From contig CAYMKL010000029.1 in the NCBI GenBank assembly GCA_964390805.1, positions 1 to 58,041 on the forward strand: a stretch of DNA of 58,041 bases. Reading direction: 5' to 3'. Of this stretch, positions 29,334-38,197 are shown piece by piece. The translations under genes were made by a program, and so were the position numbers. The notes below the pieces were generated by a model. That model worked only from the letters and a program-made list of their open reading frames with translations, did not search any database and had not been told where the DNA came from. The stretch comes from CAYMKL01 sp964390805. Its GTDB lineage: Bacteria > Chloroflexota > Anaerolineae > VGOG01. How positions within the stretch are numbered: position 1 is the first letter of the stretch; each line of letters opens with the position of its first letter.

Positions 29334-31508
29334 CTAATCGCCCCCTAACGATTCCAACTTCTCAGCACACTCCGCGCACGTAGGGTCGAGGAGCAGAGAT
29401 GTCTCGAAATGCTCCTTGGCCTTTTCTTTTTCCCCAAGCTTTAGATAGGCCAGGCCAAGGTTGTAGTAGGTGGCATGAAAATCAGGATCAATCTCCAGGG
29501 AGAGCTTCAACTGCCGTACGGCTTCCTCATGACGACCAGCGTCAAAGTAAACCCGCGCCAAGTCATTCCGATAAAGGGCATTGTGGGGGCTTAGTTGAAC
29601 CACTTGCTCGTATAACTCAACCGCCTGTTCGGATTTGCTGGGATCAACCATCCTGGCCCAATAAGCATAAAGCTTGCCGGCATCAGCATAGTACTCTGGT
29701 TCCAAAGGCTCTAACTTTCTAGCCTGTGCTAGAGCATCTGCACTAGCTTGGAGAAGTGTTTCTCTGGCTTCTAGCTCGTCGTCTGATATACTCTGAGCTA
29801 GCTGGAAGTATGCATCTGCCTTAAACGCATAGAACTTGCTCTGGCCTGGAAAGACTTGGATAGCTTGGTCGTAGGCAGCGATGCTTTTGCTCCATTCGCC
29901 ATAGGACTGGAACCGCATCCCCCTTGCGAGATAAGTATCAGCGATTAGAAGATTGATGCTGCTCAAGCTGGCGAAGAAGGGGATTACGCAGACAACCAGC
30001 AGAGAGAGAATGCTCCGCAGCCGGCCAGTATCTTTTGCGCTTGCTTCAGCAAGGGGGAAGCTGACCAGGCCGGTTTTCCCTGGGTCGGCTTCTCCCATCT
30101 CGGTAACGTACATAGTGCTCATCAGAGCTAGGTAAAGCCAGAGCAACAACTCGGCAGAGGGGAGCAGTATGCCGAATTGAGCCTCGATAAGATGAGCAAA
30201 CATAGCAGAGAGCAGGGCGATCAATGAAATCTGAATGTTGAAGGAGCGTGTCCGCCAGAGAAGAGAAACCCCATAGTAAAAGAAGCTCCCCACCAGGAAA
30301 AGGAATGCCAATAATCCCAACACACCGGTCGTAACTACAAGATCGAGCAACTCGTTATGAGCGCGGTCAGCCATTGCCTCGCGTGATTCGACGCGAGCCA
30401 GACTGGGAGGGTAGGCCTGAGGGAAGACGATTCCCATCGTCTCAGGGCCGTAGCCGATGAGGAGGCGGAGGGACTTTAGCGGGTCAGGTGTGAGACCGAT
30501 ATTGGGGCTAGACCTGATAAGCTCCAGGGTCCCCTGCCAGATGAATAACCTGACCCAACTTGTGCCCGTGCCTGTTGTCAGTTCGTCAGAAAACACTAAT
30601 TGCGATAGGTACGTTGATTCAGTGAATGGCTCCAGTGGTGTGTTGGGGATGTTCAACGCGACTAGTAGGGTGATAAGGACCATACTCACGGCAATGGTGA
30701 TGAGCAGCAAATTCTTCATACTGTATCGCAGGGCGCTCAAGACAGCGAAGAACAAGATGCCGCTCAAGAGCCCAAACCACGGCCCGCGGGCCCAGGTATA
30801 GAGGAGGCACATCAATTGCAGAGCCAGAAGCAAGGCATAGCCAATAACCTTGAGAGGTATCAAGCGGCGAGACGAGACAAGTTGGCTCCTCCCCAGCAAT
30901 GCGCGCAAGCTAACGAGCAGTCTACCAAGAGCGAGAGGGATGACCATGATTAGATAGGCGCCGAGGAAGATGGGGTTGCCTATGGTCGAGATAACCTGTT
31001 CGCTGTGATCATATCCAGGAAAGATAGGCTCGAAGCCGAAGTGTTGAAGCACTCCATAGAGGGCGATGGGCAGGCTAGCGAGAAGGGCGAGGGTGATGAG
31101 TCGTTCAAGCTGATTGGCAGTGCGGAGGTTGATAATTATCAAGGAAAAAAAGAGGACATAGCATAGAACATTGTAGGTACCGTACACTCGATAGTATGAC
31201 CCCCAAAAGCTAACGTGGGGATCCACTGAAGTGATGGTGGACAGAACATAGGTGCAGGTGAAGATGAGCGCGGGGAGGACGAGCGGCCTGGAAAGCAGTT
31301 TCCGGAGTGAACCAGCGACGGGGCCCTTGAGATTGATTCGATCCACCAACCAAACGGTCAAGACGAGCAGGACAGCGAAACGGAGAAAGGCAACCTTGGG
31401 AATCTCATAGAATCGGCAACCGAAGGGATTGACCAGGATGGGAAGCAGCAACACAATCGTCGGTAAGCCAAACTGGATGACCTTTTTGGACAGCAGATGA
31501 AGCCTCAT
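29334..31508 (-). CDS. Wzy_C (O-antigen ligase/PglL-type) membrane protein with TPR tail
   Basis: 724 aa. About a dozen membrane helices fill the first 500 residues. The Wzy_C loop is recognisable (TSWVRLFIWQGTLELIRSSP, then ADRAHNELLDLVVTTGVLGL, with the RAHNELLD motif). The C-terminal 200 residues form TPR repeats (YYNLGLAYLKLGEKEKAKEH). Family members transfer lipid-linked glycans to lipid A, wall polymers or pilins. It is the next gene after the major pilin, 311 nt away on the same strand, so pilin glycosylation is a reasonable inference. It has its own promoter at 31585. Confidence 0.85.
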   Translation of the reverse strand: MRLHLLSKKVIQFGLPTIVLLLPILVNPFGCRFYEIPKVAFLRFAVLLVLTVWLVDRINLKGPVAGSLRKLLSRPLVLPALIFTCTYVLSTITSVDPHVSFWGSYYRVYGTYNVLCYVLFFSLIIINLRTANQLERLITLALLASLPIALYGVLQHFGFEPIFPGYDHSEQVISTIGNPIFLGAYLIMVIPLALGRLLVSLRALLGRSQLVSSRRLIPLKVIGYALLLALQLMCLLYTWARGPWFGLLSGILFFAVLSALRYSMKNLLLITIAVSMVLITLLVALNIPNTPLEPFTESTYLSQLVFSDELTTGTGTSWVRLFIWQGTLELIRSSPNIGLTPDPLKSLRLLIGYGPETMGIVFPQAYPPSLARVESREAMADRAHNELLDLVVTTGVLGLLAFLFLVGSFFYYGVSLLWRTRSFNIQISLIALLSAMFAHLIEAQFGILLPSAELLLWLYLALMSTMYVTEMGEADPGKTGLVSFPLAEASAKDTGRLRSILSLLVVCVIPFFASLSSINLLIADTYLARGMRFQSYGEWSKSIAAYDQAIQVFPGQSKFYAFKADAYFQLAQSISDDELEARETLLQASADALAQARKLEPLEPEYYADAGKLYAYWARMVDPSKSEQAVELYEQVVQLSPHNALYRNDLARVYFDAGRHEEAVRQLKLSLEIDPDFHATYYNLGLAYLKLGEKEKAKEHFETSLLLDPTCAECAEKLESLGGD

Positions 31509-31584
31509 TGAGACGCTACTCCTCGGCAGCGCTTGCTCTGTCGGAGCCGTAACCGATCAAGCTCCAGCTTTTCAGATTGTGCAT

Positions 31585-31613
31585 ATTATAGCATGAAGTG
31601 GGTAGAAGGCCAA
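31585..31613 (-). promoter_or_regulatory. Promoter of the ligase gene
   Basis: On the minus strand TATAAT (31585-31590) preceded by TGC (extended -10), with TTGGCC at 17-bp distance (31608-31613). It is 77 nt before the start codon. Confidence 0.6.
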
Positions 31614-31739
31614 TCACCTCGACAGGCTCAGTGCAAGCGTATTGGCCGTTTGAGGCCTAGACAACTGTTGGCACCCCTCGACGCCCAGGGCGGTTGGGCT
31701 GCTACCCCTTCTATCAAGGCTTCAGGTATATAAAGATAC

Positions 31740-31769
31740 AGAGGGCCACAGTCTCTCCTGTGGCCCTCT
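31740..31769 (-). terminator. Terminator of the pilin gene
   Basis: AGAGGGCCACAG (31740-31751) pairs perfectly with CTGTGGCCCTCT (31758-31769). On the minus strand it follows the pilin stop by about 50 nt, with a mixed T-rich stretch after the stem. Confidence 0.7.
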
Positions 31770-31819
31770 ATATCTCTGATCTGTGAGCCGATCACGAATA
31801 CCCAATGCTGCTTGCACTA

Positions 31820-32218
31820 CTACTCATATGCAACCTGGGTGACCAAGCCATCCGCAATCCAGGTATACGTCCCGTGCGTTGAGGTACGCAACATCCAGGT
31901 CTCGCTTATGACGCCGGTGGTATCCTCCTCCGCAACCGCATCATATCCGATTATCCTCCACATGTCAAGCGTCTCGCCTAACGTGATACGGTTTGGAACG
32001 GCCTGTGCAGTGACGGATACCGCCTCATACTTAGACATCATGCTATCCATCGCGGACTGGACGGTGTCCAACTCCGTCTCAGCGGCCGATCTTCGGGCGC
32101 CACCTGTGATGCCGGCCAGGTTGGGGACCACGATAGCGATCAGGATGGCCAGAACGGCCAGTACCACTAGCAACTCTACCAGCGTGAAACCACGCTCACT
32201 ACGGATTCTCTTGAACAT
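31820..32218 (-). CDS. Type IV pilin (major pilin candidate)
   Basis: 132 aa. A short positive leader (MFKRIRSERG) ends at the prepilin cleavage site, then FTLVELLVVLAVLAILIAIV forms the N-terminal helix with Glu5. The rest is a small globular domain (GARRSAAETELDTVQSAMDS onwards) like GspG/PilE-type pilins. PilD encoded at 34745 should process it. AAGGAGGT precedes the ATG. Its own promoter with four direct repeats lies upstream and a terminator downstream, so it is a separately controlled single-gene unit, as expected for a major subunit. Confidence 0.92.
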   Translation of the reverse strand: MFKRIRSERGFTLVELLVVLAVLAILIAIVVPNLAGITGGARRSAAETELDTVQSAMDSMMSKYEAVSVTAQAVPNRITLGETLDMWRIIGYDAVAEEDTTGVISETWMLRTSTHGTYTWIADGLVTQVAYE

Positions 32219-32379
32219 TTCAGTTTACCTCCTTATTCTGGTCTTTATTTGTAGTTCGTAATCAGAGACGAGATATTTGGATCTCAAGTGGTTTTTCTCC
32301 CTTTCGCCTCCTTTCTTAGCGCCTAAATGACTCCTTCACGCACATTAGTCTCTTTAATTAGCCTCTTTGCTGTGCCCCA

Positions 32380-32385
32380 ATTATA
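32380..32385 (-). promoter_or_regulatory. Extended -10 of the pilin promoter
   Basis: On the minus strand TGTTATAAT, a consensus -10 with TGn extension. No good -35 is present; direct repeats occupy that region. The 16-bp string CCCAATTATAACATAA around it is also found at the L,D-transpeptidase promoter (46519). Confidence 0.75.
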
Positions 32386-32393
32386 ACATAACT

Positions 32394-32433
32394 CGTGAAC
32401 TTTTGCGTGAAAATAACGTGAATTTGGCGTGAA
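32394..32433 (-). promoter_or_regulatory. Four CGTGAA direct repeats (operator) at the pilin promoter
   Basis: CGTGAA (plus-strand reading) starts at 32394, 32406, 32417 and 32428, spaced 12, 11 and 11 bp, at 9, 21, 32 and 43 bp from the -10. One-helical-turn direct repeats overlapping the -35 are the hallmark of PhoB/PhoP (OmpR-class) activator sites. The reverse complement TTCACG resembles the actinobacterial GTTCACC box. Confidence 0.7.
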
Positions 32434-32474
32434 TTCTGTATGAACAAACAGTGGGGCTGGTTATTCCTTTCCAG

Positions 32475-33548
32475 CTACCGACGGGGGCGACTCCCTCCTA
32501 TCCACTCCCGTAGTTCATCAGGGTTATCCGATTTCATGAACGCAGCTTCTGGGGTGATCAAATTCCCCCGAACGAGATCCCTCAATGCCTGATTGAGGGT
32601 CTGCATGCCGTATTGCGCGCCGGTCTGAATGATATTGGGCATCTGGTAGGTCTTCCCCTCCCTGATGAGGTTGCGAATGGCGGTGGTGGCGATCATCACC
32701 TCCACGGCAGGGACCCGGCCGTTGCCGCCCGCCTCAGGGATTAACGTCTGGTAAAGTACTCCCTGCAGAGTGGTTGAGAGCTGGGAGCGGATCTGGGCTT
32801 GCTGGTACGGAGGGAAGACGTCAATGATGCGGTCAATGGCCCCAGGGGCGCTGGGGGTGTGCAGGGTAGCAAAGACCAGGTGCCCTGTCTCTGCGGCCGT
32901 GAGTGCAGTGGCGATGGTCTCCAAATCGCGCATCTCCCCCACCAGGATGACGTCCGGGTCCTGGCGAAGAACACGCTTCAGAGCGGCCGAGAAGGACCTG
33001 GTATCCGCCCCCAGCTCCCGTTGAGTGATAAAGCACTTCTTGTCCCTGAAGAGATACTCTATCGGATCCTCGACGGTGACCACTCGACGGGCTTCCCTTT
33101 CGTTGAGGTAATCCAGCATAGCCGCCAGAGTGGTAGACTTGCCACTGCCGGTCGGGCCCGTGACCAGGAGCAGCCCGTCTGGCTTCATGACCAACATCTT
33201 GCACACCTCCGGCAACCCTAATTCCTCGAGGGAGGGGATCCTCCAATTCACTTGACGAAAGACCAGGCTGATGGTGCCCCTCTGGAGGGCAGTGTTGACG
33301 CGAAAGCGGGCCAACCCAGAAATGCTATAGGCGAAGTCCAACTCCCTCTCCTCATCGAATCTTTCCCTTTGTTCCGCAGTGGTTATGTGCTCAAGGGTCT
33401 CTTGCATCTCCTCAGACGTGACCCGCGAGTCGCCATCATAGGGAGTAAGCGCACCGTGGATGCGTAGCACGGCAGGGCTGCCCGTCTTCAGGTGTAAGTC
33501 AGAGGCCTCACGCTCAACCGCGACGCGAAGCAGTTCATCAATGTTCAT
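32475..33548 (-). CDS. pilT: PilT-type pilus retraction ATPase, copy 1
   Basis: 357 aa. Walker A GPTGSGKSTTLAAMLDYLNE, Asp box VTVEDPIEYLF, Walker B DPDVILVGEMRDLETI, His box TGHLVFATLHT and the PilT-specific AIRNLIREGKTYQMPNIIQT are all present. There is no GspE-type N-terminal domain. PilT hexamers power pilus retraction. The start at 33548 has GAGGTG upstream; a longer frame from 33611 is not conserved. About 11-bp repeats lie upstream at 33629-33667. Confidence 0.93.
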   Translation of the reverse strand: MNIDELLRVAVEREASDLHLKTGSPAVLRIHGALTPYDGDSRVTSEEMQETLEHITTAEQRERFDEERELDFAYSISGLARFRVNTALQRGTISLVFRQVNWRIPSLEELGLPEVCKMLVMKPDGLLLVTGPTGSGKSTTLAAMLDYLNEREARRVVTVEDPIEYLFRDKKCFITQRELGADTRSFSAALKRVLRQDPDVILVGEMRDLETIATALTAAETGHLVFATLHTPSAPGAIDRIIDVFPPYQQAQIRSQLSTTLQGVLYQTLIPEAGGNGRVPAVEVMIATTAIRNLIREGKTYQMPNIIQTGAQYGMQTLNQALRDLVRGNLITPEAAFMKSDNPDELREWIGGSRPRR

Positions 33549-33601
33549 AGTAGACACCTCACATACCAGTCCATGATCTGTTCTCCATTTCGATTTTCTC
33601 C

Positions 33602-33667
33602 AGTTTAGCACAACTTGAGGGTTTTGTGGGTGAAAATAGTGTAAAAGTTGCGTGAATCTTGCGTGAG
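33602..33667 (-). promoter_or_regulatory. Phased direct repeats and -10 upstream of pilT copy 1
   Basis: Plus-strand words GGTGAA 33629, TGTAAA 33640 (degenerate), CGTGAA 33651 and CGTGAG 33662 lie exactly 11 bp apart. On the minus strand TGCTAAACT (-10 at 33602-33607) is an extended -10 candidate. The distances from this -10 (22, 33, 44, 55) match the pilin sites shifted by one turn. Confidence 0.6.
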
Positions 33668-33677
33668 GAAAGAAGGC

Positions 33678-34748
33678 TTAGCCACGGCTGCGGTCTCCCA
33701 TCAGGTCCCGCAGCTCCTCGGGGTTGTGCGATCTGGCAAGTGCCTCTTCCAGAGTGATCAACCCCTTCTGATAAAGGTCCCTCAGCGCCCGATTCATGCT
33801 CTGCATGCTGTATTGGGATCCGGCCTGAATGACGTTGGGTATCTGATAGGTCTTCCCCTCCCTGATGAGGTTGCGAATGGCAGGGGTGGCGATCATGACC
33901 TCCACGGCGGCGATCAGGCCGTTGCCATCCGCCCTGGAGAGCAACGCTTGGTAGAGCACACCCCGCAGGGTGGTTGAGAGCTGGGCTCGGATCTGACCTT
34001 GCTGGTGCGCGGGGAAGACATCAATAATACGGTCAATGGCCTGAGCGGCGCTGGGGGTGTGCAGGGTGGAAAGGACCAGGTGCCCCGTCTCCGCAGCCGT
34101 GAGGGTGGTGCTGATGGTTTCCAGATCGCGCATCTCCCCCACCAGGATGACGTCTGGGTCCTGGCGAAGAGCACGCTTCAGGGCGTTAGCAAAGGATTTG
34201 GTGTCTGCTCCCAACTGCCGCTGGCTGATGAAGCACTGCTTATTCTTGAAGAGGTATTCTATGGGGTCTTCGATGGTGACCACGCGACGGCGCTCCTTCT
34301 CATTGAGGTAATCTATCATGGCCGCTAGCGTAGTGGATTTGCCACAGCCGGTGGGCCCGGTGATCAGGATCAGCCCATCCGACTTCAAGGCCAGAACCTT
34401 GCACACCTCCGGCAGCCCCAGCTCCTCGATGGTAGGTATCATCCAATAAAGCCGGCGAAAGGCCAAGCTGATGGTGCCCTTCTGGAGGGCAACGTTGACG
34501 CGGAAGCGAGCCACCCCATGGATGCCATAGGCAAAGTCCAACTCCAGCTCCCTGGCGAACTCCTCCCTCTGGTCCTTATCAGTTACGTGTTCAAGGGCCT
34601 CTCTGAGCTCCTTAGATGTAAGTCTCAACGACTCATCCAAGGGAACGAGCTTTCCGTCAACGCGTAGCACAGGAGGGCTGCCCGCCAGCAGGTGCAGGTC
34701 GGAGGCCTCACGCTCTGCTACAAGGCGGAGCAAGTCGTCAATGTTCAT
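33678..34748 (-). CDS. pilT: PilT-type pilus retraction ATPase, copy 2
   Basis: 356 aa and closely related to copy 1 along its length: GPTGCGKSTTLAAMIDYLNE, VTIEDPIEYLF, DPDVILVGEMRDLETI, AIRNLIREGKTYQIPNVIQA. It is an apparent tandem duplicate. The start ATG 34748 (GAGGTG upstream) overlaps the pilD stop by 4 nt, so it is coupled to pilD, whereas copy 1 has its own regulatory region. The two may work as retraction motors of different regulation or as a hetero-hexamer. Confidence 0.93.
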   Translation of the reverse strand: MNIDDLLRLVAEREASDLHLLAGSPPVLRVDGKLVPLDESLRLTSKELREALEHVTDKDQREEFARELELDFAYGIHGVARFRVNVALQKGTISLAFRRLYWMIPTIEELGLPEVCKVLALKSDGLILITGPTGCGKSTTLAAMIDYLNEKERRRVVTIEDPIEYLFKNKQCFISQRQLGADTKSFANALKRALRQDPDVILVGEMRDLETISTTLTAAETGHLVLSTLHTPSAAQAIDRIIDVFPAHQQGQIRAQLSTTLRGVLYQALLSRADGNGLIAAVEVMIATPAIRNLIREGKTYQIPNVIQAGSQYSMQSMNRALRDLYQKGLITLEEALARSHNPEELRDLMGDRSRG

Positions 34749-35488
34749 AATAAACACCTCACATACCAGTCTATGATCTGCTGCCCATACAGCATGACTA
34801 CCATCCCTCCTGTAACAAGAAAAGGCGCAAAGGGGATGGGATCTTTGCGCCCTTTCAGGCCGGTCAACAGCAGACCACCCCCTATCAATCCTCCTGCGAC
34901 AAAGGAGATGAGAAGGGCAACGAAGACTGCGGGAAAGCCCACTATCAGACCAATGAAAGTGGCTAGCTTGACATCGCCCATCCCCATCCCGGCTGGATAG
35001 ATAAAAGCGATGAGGAAGAGCAGCGCAAAGCCGAGCGCTCCTCCAGCGAGCAATTTCACCGCATCGTGGTTGGGGGTAATGGGGATGGCCAGCAAGGCAA
35101 CGAGGATGGCCGGGTAGATCACCCGGTTGAGCACAAGCTGATGCTCCAGATCAATGAAGAAGATGACGATGAAGAAACAGGTGTACAGGGTAGCTAACAG
35201 CAACCAAAAAGAAAGGCCGTAACGATACCAAAGCAGGACAAAGAGCAACCCCGTCATTGCCTCGACCAGCAGGACGCGCCGGGGTATCGGTGCTCCACAA
35301 TAGCGGCACCGACCCCTCAGGAAGAGATAACTAAGAAGTGGGATCAGATCAAGCGGGGTCAATCTTCGTCCACAGGCGGGGCAATGAGAGGGCGGTGAGA
35401 CGATGGATCCGCCCTCCGGCAGACGGTCTATGCAGACGTTGAGGAAACTGCTAACGACCAGTCCCAGCAGGGCATAGAGCAGGACCAT
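34745..35488 (-). CDS. pilD: Type IV prepilin peptidase/N-methyltransferase PilD
   Basis: 247 aa membrane protein. The cytoplasmic zinc module CPACGRRLTPLDLIPLLSYL, then CRYCGAPIP, is followed by the two catalytic Asp motifs FFIDLEHQLVLN and GMGDVKLATFIG of this aspartate protease. It cleaves pilin leaders at Gly-Phe and methylates the new N-terminus. Substrates here are the pilin at 31820 and the pseudopilins near 57 kb. Confidence 0.94.
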   Translation of the reverse strand: MVLLYALLGLVVSSFLNVCIDRLPEGGSIVSPPSHCPACGRRLTPLDLIPLLSYLFLRGRCRYCGAPIPRRVLLVEAMTGLLFVLLWYRYGLSFWLLLATLYTCFFIVIFFIDLEHQLVLNRVIYPAILVALLAIPITPNHDAVKLLAGGALGFALLFLIAFIYPAGMGMGDVKLATFIGLIVGFPAVFVALLISFVAGGLIGGGLLLTGLKGRKDPIPFAPFLVTGGMVVMLYGQQIIDWYVRCLL

Positions 35489-35497
35489 TTCAGCCGC

Positions 35498-36406
35498 TCA
35501 AGCCTCCTTTTTTGCTTTGAGAGCAAGCCCAATGTTGACCATGAACTGGGGAAGAGGTAGTGTCTCCGGATACTCCAATGGCGGCTTGGGCGTTTTAATG
35601 GTATATCCCATCTCAGCCTGGATAGTCTCGGATACGGCGGGTATGCCCGTCAACTCCCCCGTCAGGAAAACAGGAACCGTGGCCTCCAGCAGTTTATCGG
35701 GGTGGCTATGGTTGTAGAAGTCAATGGTTCGGATTACCTCTTCGACGAGGCGACGTGCTTTCTGTTGTGGGTCGAGACCCTCTCTGTGCAGGACTGCACT
35801 TCGCGTGATGTCGGGGACAGCATGCGCCACCACTACCACATGGAAGCTTTCGTTTTCCAGGTCAGCGATAACCGCATTTCTCTGATTCACGGCCCTGACG
35901 AGAGCGAGCGGCTTGAGATCTATCGCCCTGAGTTGGATCCCAACCATTTGGAAAGCGCTGATGTGGGCATCCACAATGTCCCGTGGCGCACCCAGGACGT
36001 AGACTTGCTGCATATCATCCTTCTCGCCGATCACCTGGTAGGAAAGGTAAAGCTCATCCACAGGCACGGGCATCGCTCGCCTCGCCTCGCGAGTGACGGC
36101 ATCTGCCAACAGGTTGGGCCTCATCCTGGGCAGGTCGAAGATCTGAGAAGTCGAACCCAGCCCTATCACCGTCAGGCTGGTGACGACATCCTTCCTGGGT
36201 GCCTTGTGCTCCCCGAAAAGGGTCTCCAGGGCCAGGCCCACTTGCGCAGGGTCACGTATGAGGCCGTTCTCGACCAGGCCAGGGTTCAGAGGTACTTGTC
36301 CCCACTTCTGAACTTTGTTCCCCTTGACTGTAAGCAGTCGCAGGCTCCTCTCCTCAATGTTAACTGTCACTGTTTCTTGACCGCTGCCACGCAAACTTAG
36401 TCTCAT
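35498..36406 (-). CDS. pilM: PilM-like actin-fold pilus assembly protein
   Basis: 302 aa. The actin-like pattern of PilM is visible: an early strand (VTVNIEERSLRLLTVKGNKV), a middle (RRAMPVPVDELYLSYQVIGE, VLGAPRDIVDAHISAFQMVG), AVIADLENESFHVVVV and a late VFLTGELTGIPAVSETIQAE. PilM sits in the cytoplasm and binds the PilN N-terminus. ATG 36406 was chosen because the frame upstream runs into a dispersed repeat. The order pilM, PilO-like, [papain-like], PilN-like is read right to left as an operon with an insertion. Confidence 0.85.
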   Translation of the reverse strand: MRLSLRGSGQETVTVNIEERSLRLLTVKGNKVQKWGQVPLNPGLVENGLIRDPAQVGLALETLFGEHKAPRKDVVTSLTVIGLGSTSQIFDLPRMRPNLLADAVTREARRAMPVPVDELYLSYQVIGEKDDMQQVYVLGAPRDIVDAHISAFQMVGIQLRAIDLKPLALVRAVNQRNAVIADLENESFHVVVVAHAVPDITRSAVLHREGLDPQQKARRLVEEVIRTIDFYNHSHPDKLLEATVPVFLTGELTGIPAVSETIQAEMGYTIKTPKPPLEYPETLPLPQFMVNIGLALKAKKEA

Positions 36407-36425
36407 GATACACCTACCTTTTCTA

Positions 36426-36511
36426 GTGTCATTGCAAGCCGAAGGCGAAGCAATCCCCACCCTGCGAATTGGAGATTGCTTCGGCACAAAAACCGTGCCT
36501 CGCAATGACAC
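36426..36511. repeat. Palindromic MITE-like element (GTGTCATTGC ends), copy 1
   Basis: GTGTCATTGC at 36426-36435 and GCAATGACAC at 36502-36511 are perfect terminal inverted repeats. Inside are GAAGCAATCCCC and GGAGATTGCTTC, themselves complementary in part. The copy at 38040-38174 has the same ends. It lies between the PilO-like and PilM genes. Confidence 0.75.
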
Positions 36512-36586
36512 GGTGAAGCTTCTGTCCCCTACGGATGGCGCACCGCGACATGGAAGACTCGCAATGACGATTGTGTTGTATTGTGC

Positions 36587-37999
36587 CTATTGGAGGGGGA
36601 TGCGCAGTTGCTGTCCTACATAGATGTTATAGCTAGTCAGTCCATTGGCTACCATGATGGCCTGCACAGTAGTACCGTATCTGAGTGAGATTCGGTACAG
36701 GTTCTCACCCGACTTCACCACATGGGTGGTATATGTCAACTGTGGGGCTAGAGTTGGAGTTGCGGACGGCACAGGCGTTTCCCCAACCGCCAACGCCTGC
36801 AGCTCCGCCATGGCCTCTCCTCCGTCGGGGTTGACGTCTAGGGCGCGGGTGAACTCGGTTTTCGCTTCCTCGAGTTTGCCCTCGGCGACGAGTTGTTGCC
36901 CGTAGTTGACGTGGGCCGCGTACAGCTTCTCGGTCATGTCAGCGTAACCAGGATTGATGGCCAGAATCTGATTGACCAACCCTATGACCGTTTCCCAGTC
37001 CTTCGCCGCCCACGGCTCGTGCAAGCTCTCGGCCAACTGGTCTTCCGCAGTCAGCGTTGGCGCTGGCGTAGCGGGTGTAGGCGGCGCAGTCGTTGGTGTA
37101 GGCACCCAGGTCTCTGCCCGTTGCAGCCCCGCCTGGGCTTCTAGCCCGTCGGGTTTGATCTCCAGGGCATTGTTGAACTGCACTTTCGCCTCATCAGGAT
37201 CACCCTCCCTCAAGAGCTGGTCGCCATAATTGACGTGGGCCGCGTACAGCTTCTCGGTCATATCAGCGTAATCGGGCTCTAGGACCAGGATCTGCTCAAT
37301 GAGACCTATGGCCAGCGCCCAATCCCCCGAATCCCAGGCCGTCCCCAACTTTTCCTCCATCTGTGCCAGGTCCTCTGGTATCACCGTAACGCCGGGCGTT
37401 GGCAGCACGGTCGCTCCGGGAGAAAGAGGAGAAGTATAGAGAGCAATGTCCATGTAGAGGGTGTGCTGCTCCTCTCCTTCCGTGATGCTCACGTCGGAAA
37501 TCACGAAGCTCTCAAACACGGCCTCTTCGATGCGGGATACGAAATCCAATAGACCGGGGAGGGATCCTGCAACTTGCAGGCGGTATTTCCCGACATCGTA
37601 TGAGCCCTTCTTTTCCTCCTCTGAAACAGGTATGATCTGCCGGTTGGCGATCTCCACCTGGCTCTCGCTGGCGTACTGATCCAGCTTGCTCAACGCTTCC
37701 TTCGTCTGGGAGTCGCTGAAGAAGGCGCTGGCCACATCGTCCAACTTGGCTTGCGCGGCCTCTACTTGCTTCCGCAACTCGTCAGGGCTTGCATCCCGGG
37801 CTTTCAGGGCCTCGTCCAGCGCTTTCTGAGCCGAGTCCAATTGGGAAGCCAGCTCCCTCCTATCCTGCCACGCCGGAAGGACAAACTTCCAGACAACAAG
37901 GACATTGGCAAGCACCAATACAATGATGACAACTAAGGCCAGCAAAGAAAGGCGGTCTGCGACCTGGATGTTGTCTCGCAAATTCCTCAAAGAATCCAT
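36587..37999 (-). CDS. PilO-like protein fused to TPR repeats and a LysM domain
   Basis: 470 aa. An N-terminal membrane helix (LSLLALVVIIVLVLANVLVV), a coiled coil (QLDSAQKALDEALKARDASP) and a ferredoxin-like part (KYRLQVAGSLPGLLDFVSRI) are typical of PilO. Two near-identical TPR blocks follow, each with DYADMTEKLYAAHVNYG or GYADMTEKLYAAHVNYG, separated by Thr/Pro linkers. A C-terminal LysM (HVVKSGENLYRISLRYGTTV) should bind peptidoglycan. Normal PilO ends after the ferredoxin-like part. Here the pilus frame appears tied to the cell wall. GGAGGAAGG precedes the ATG. Confidence 0.82.
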   Translation of the reverse strand: MDSLRNLRDNIQVADRLSLLALVVIIVLVLANVLVVWKFVLPAWQDRRELASQLDSAQKALDEALKARDASPDELRKQVEAAQAKLDDVASAFFSDSQTKEALSKLDQYASESQVEIANRQIIPVSEEEKKGSYDVGKYRLQVAGSLPGLLDFVSRIEEAVFESFVISDVSITEGEEQHTLYMDIALYTSPLSPGATVLPTPGVTVIPEDLAQMEEKLGTAWDSGDWALAIGLIEQILVLEPDYADMTEKLYAAHVNYGDQLLREGDPDEAKVQFNNALEIKPDGLEAQAGLQRAETWVPTPTTAPPTPATPAPTLTAEDQLAESLHEPWAAKDWETVIGLVNQILAINPGYADMTEKLYAAHVNYGQQLVAEGKLEEAKTEFTRALDVNPDGGEAMAELQALAVGETPVPSATPTLAPQLTYTTHVVKSGENLYRISLRYGTTVQAIMVANGLTSYNIYVGQQLRIPLQ

Positions 38000-38039
38000 A
38001 GCATTCCTTCCTCCATGTTACCTTGACAATGCTAATTAG

Positions 38040-38174
38040 TGTCATTGCGAGGCGTTTTTGCCGAAGCAATCTCCTCCGATGTACGCGGGGGATTGCTTCC
38101 CTTCGACAACCCTTCGGCAGGCTCAGGGGAGCGCTCAGGACAGGCGTCGCAAAAACCGCTCCTCGCAATGACAC
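38040..38174. repeat. Palindromic MITE-like element (GTGTCATTGC ends), copy 2
   Basis: GTGTCATTGCGAG at 38040 and CTCGCAATGACAC ending at 38174 are the inverted ends. A second dispersed repeat (CCCTTCGACAACCCTTCGGC, then AGGCTCAG) sits inside. It separates the PilO-like gene from the papain-like gene. Confidence 0.75.
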
Positions 38175-38197
38175 CTACGTTCACTAATTCCGTTACC

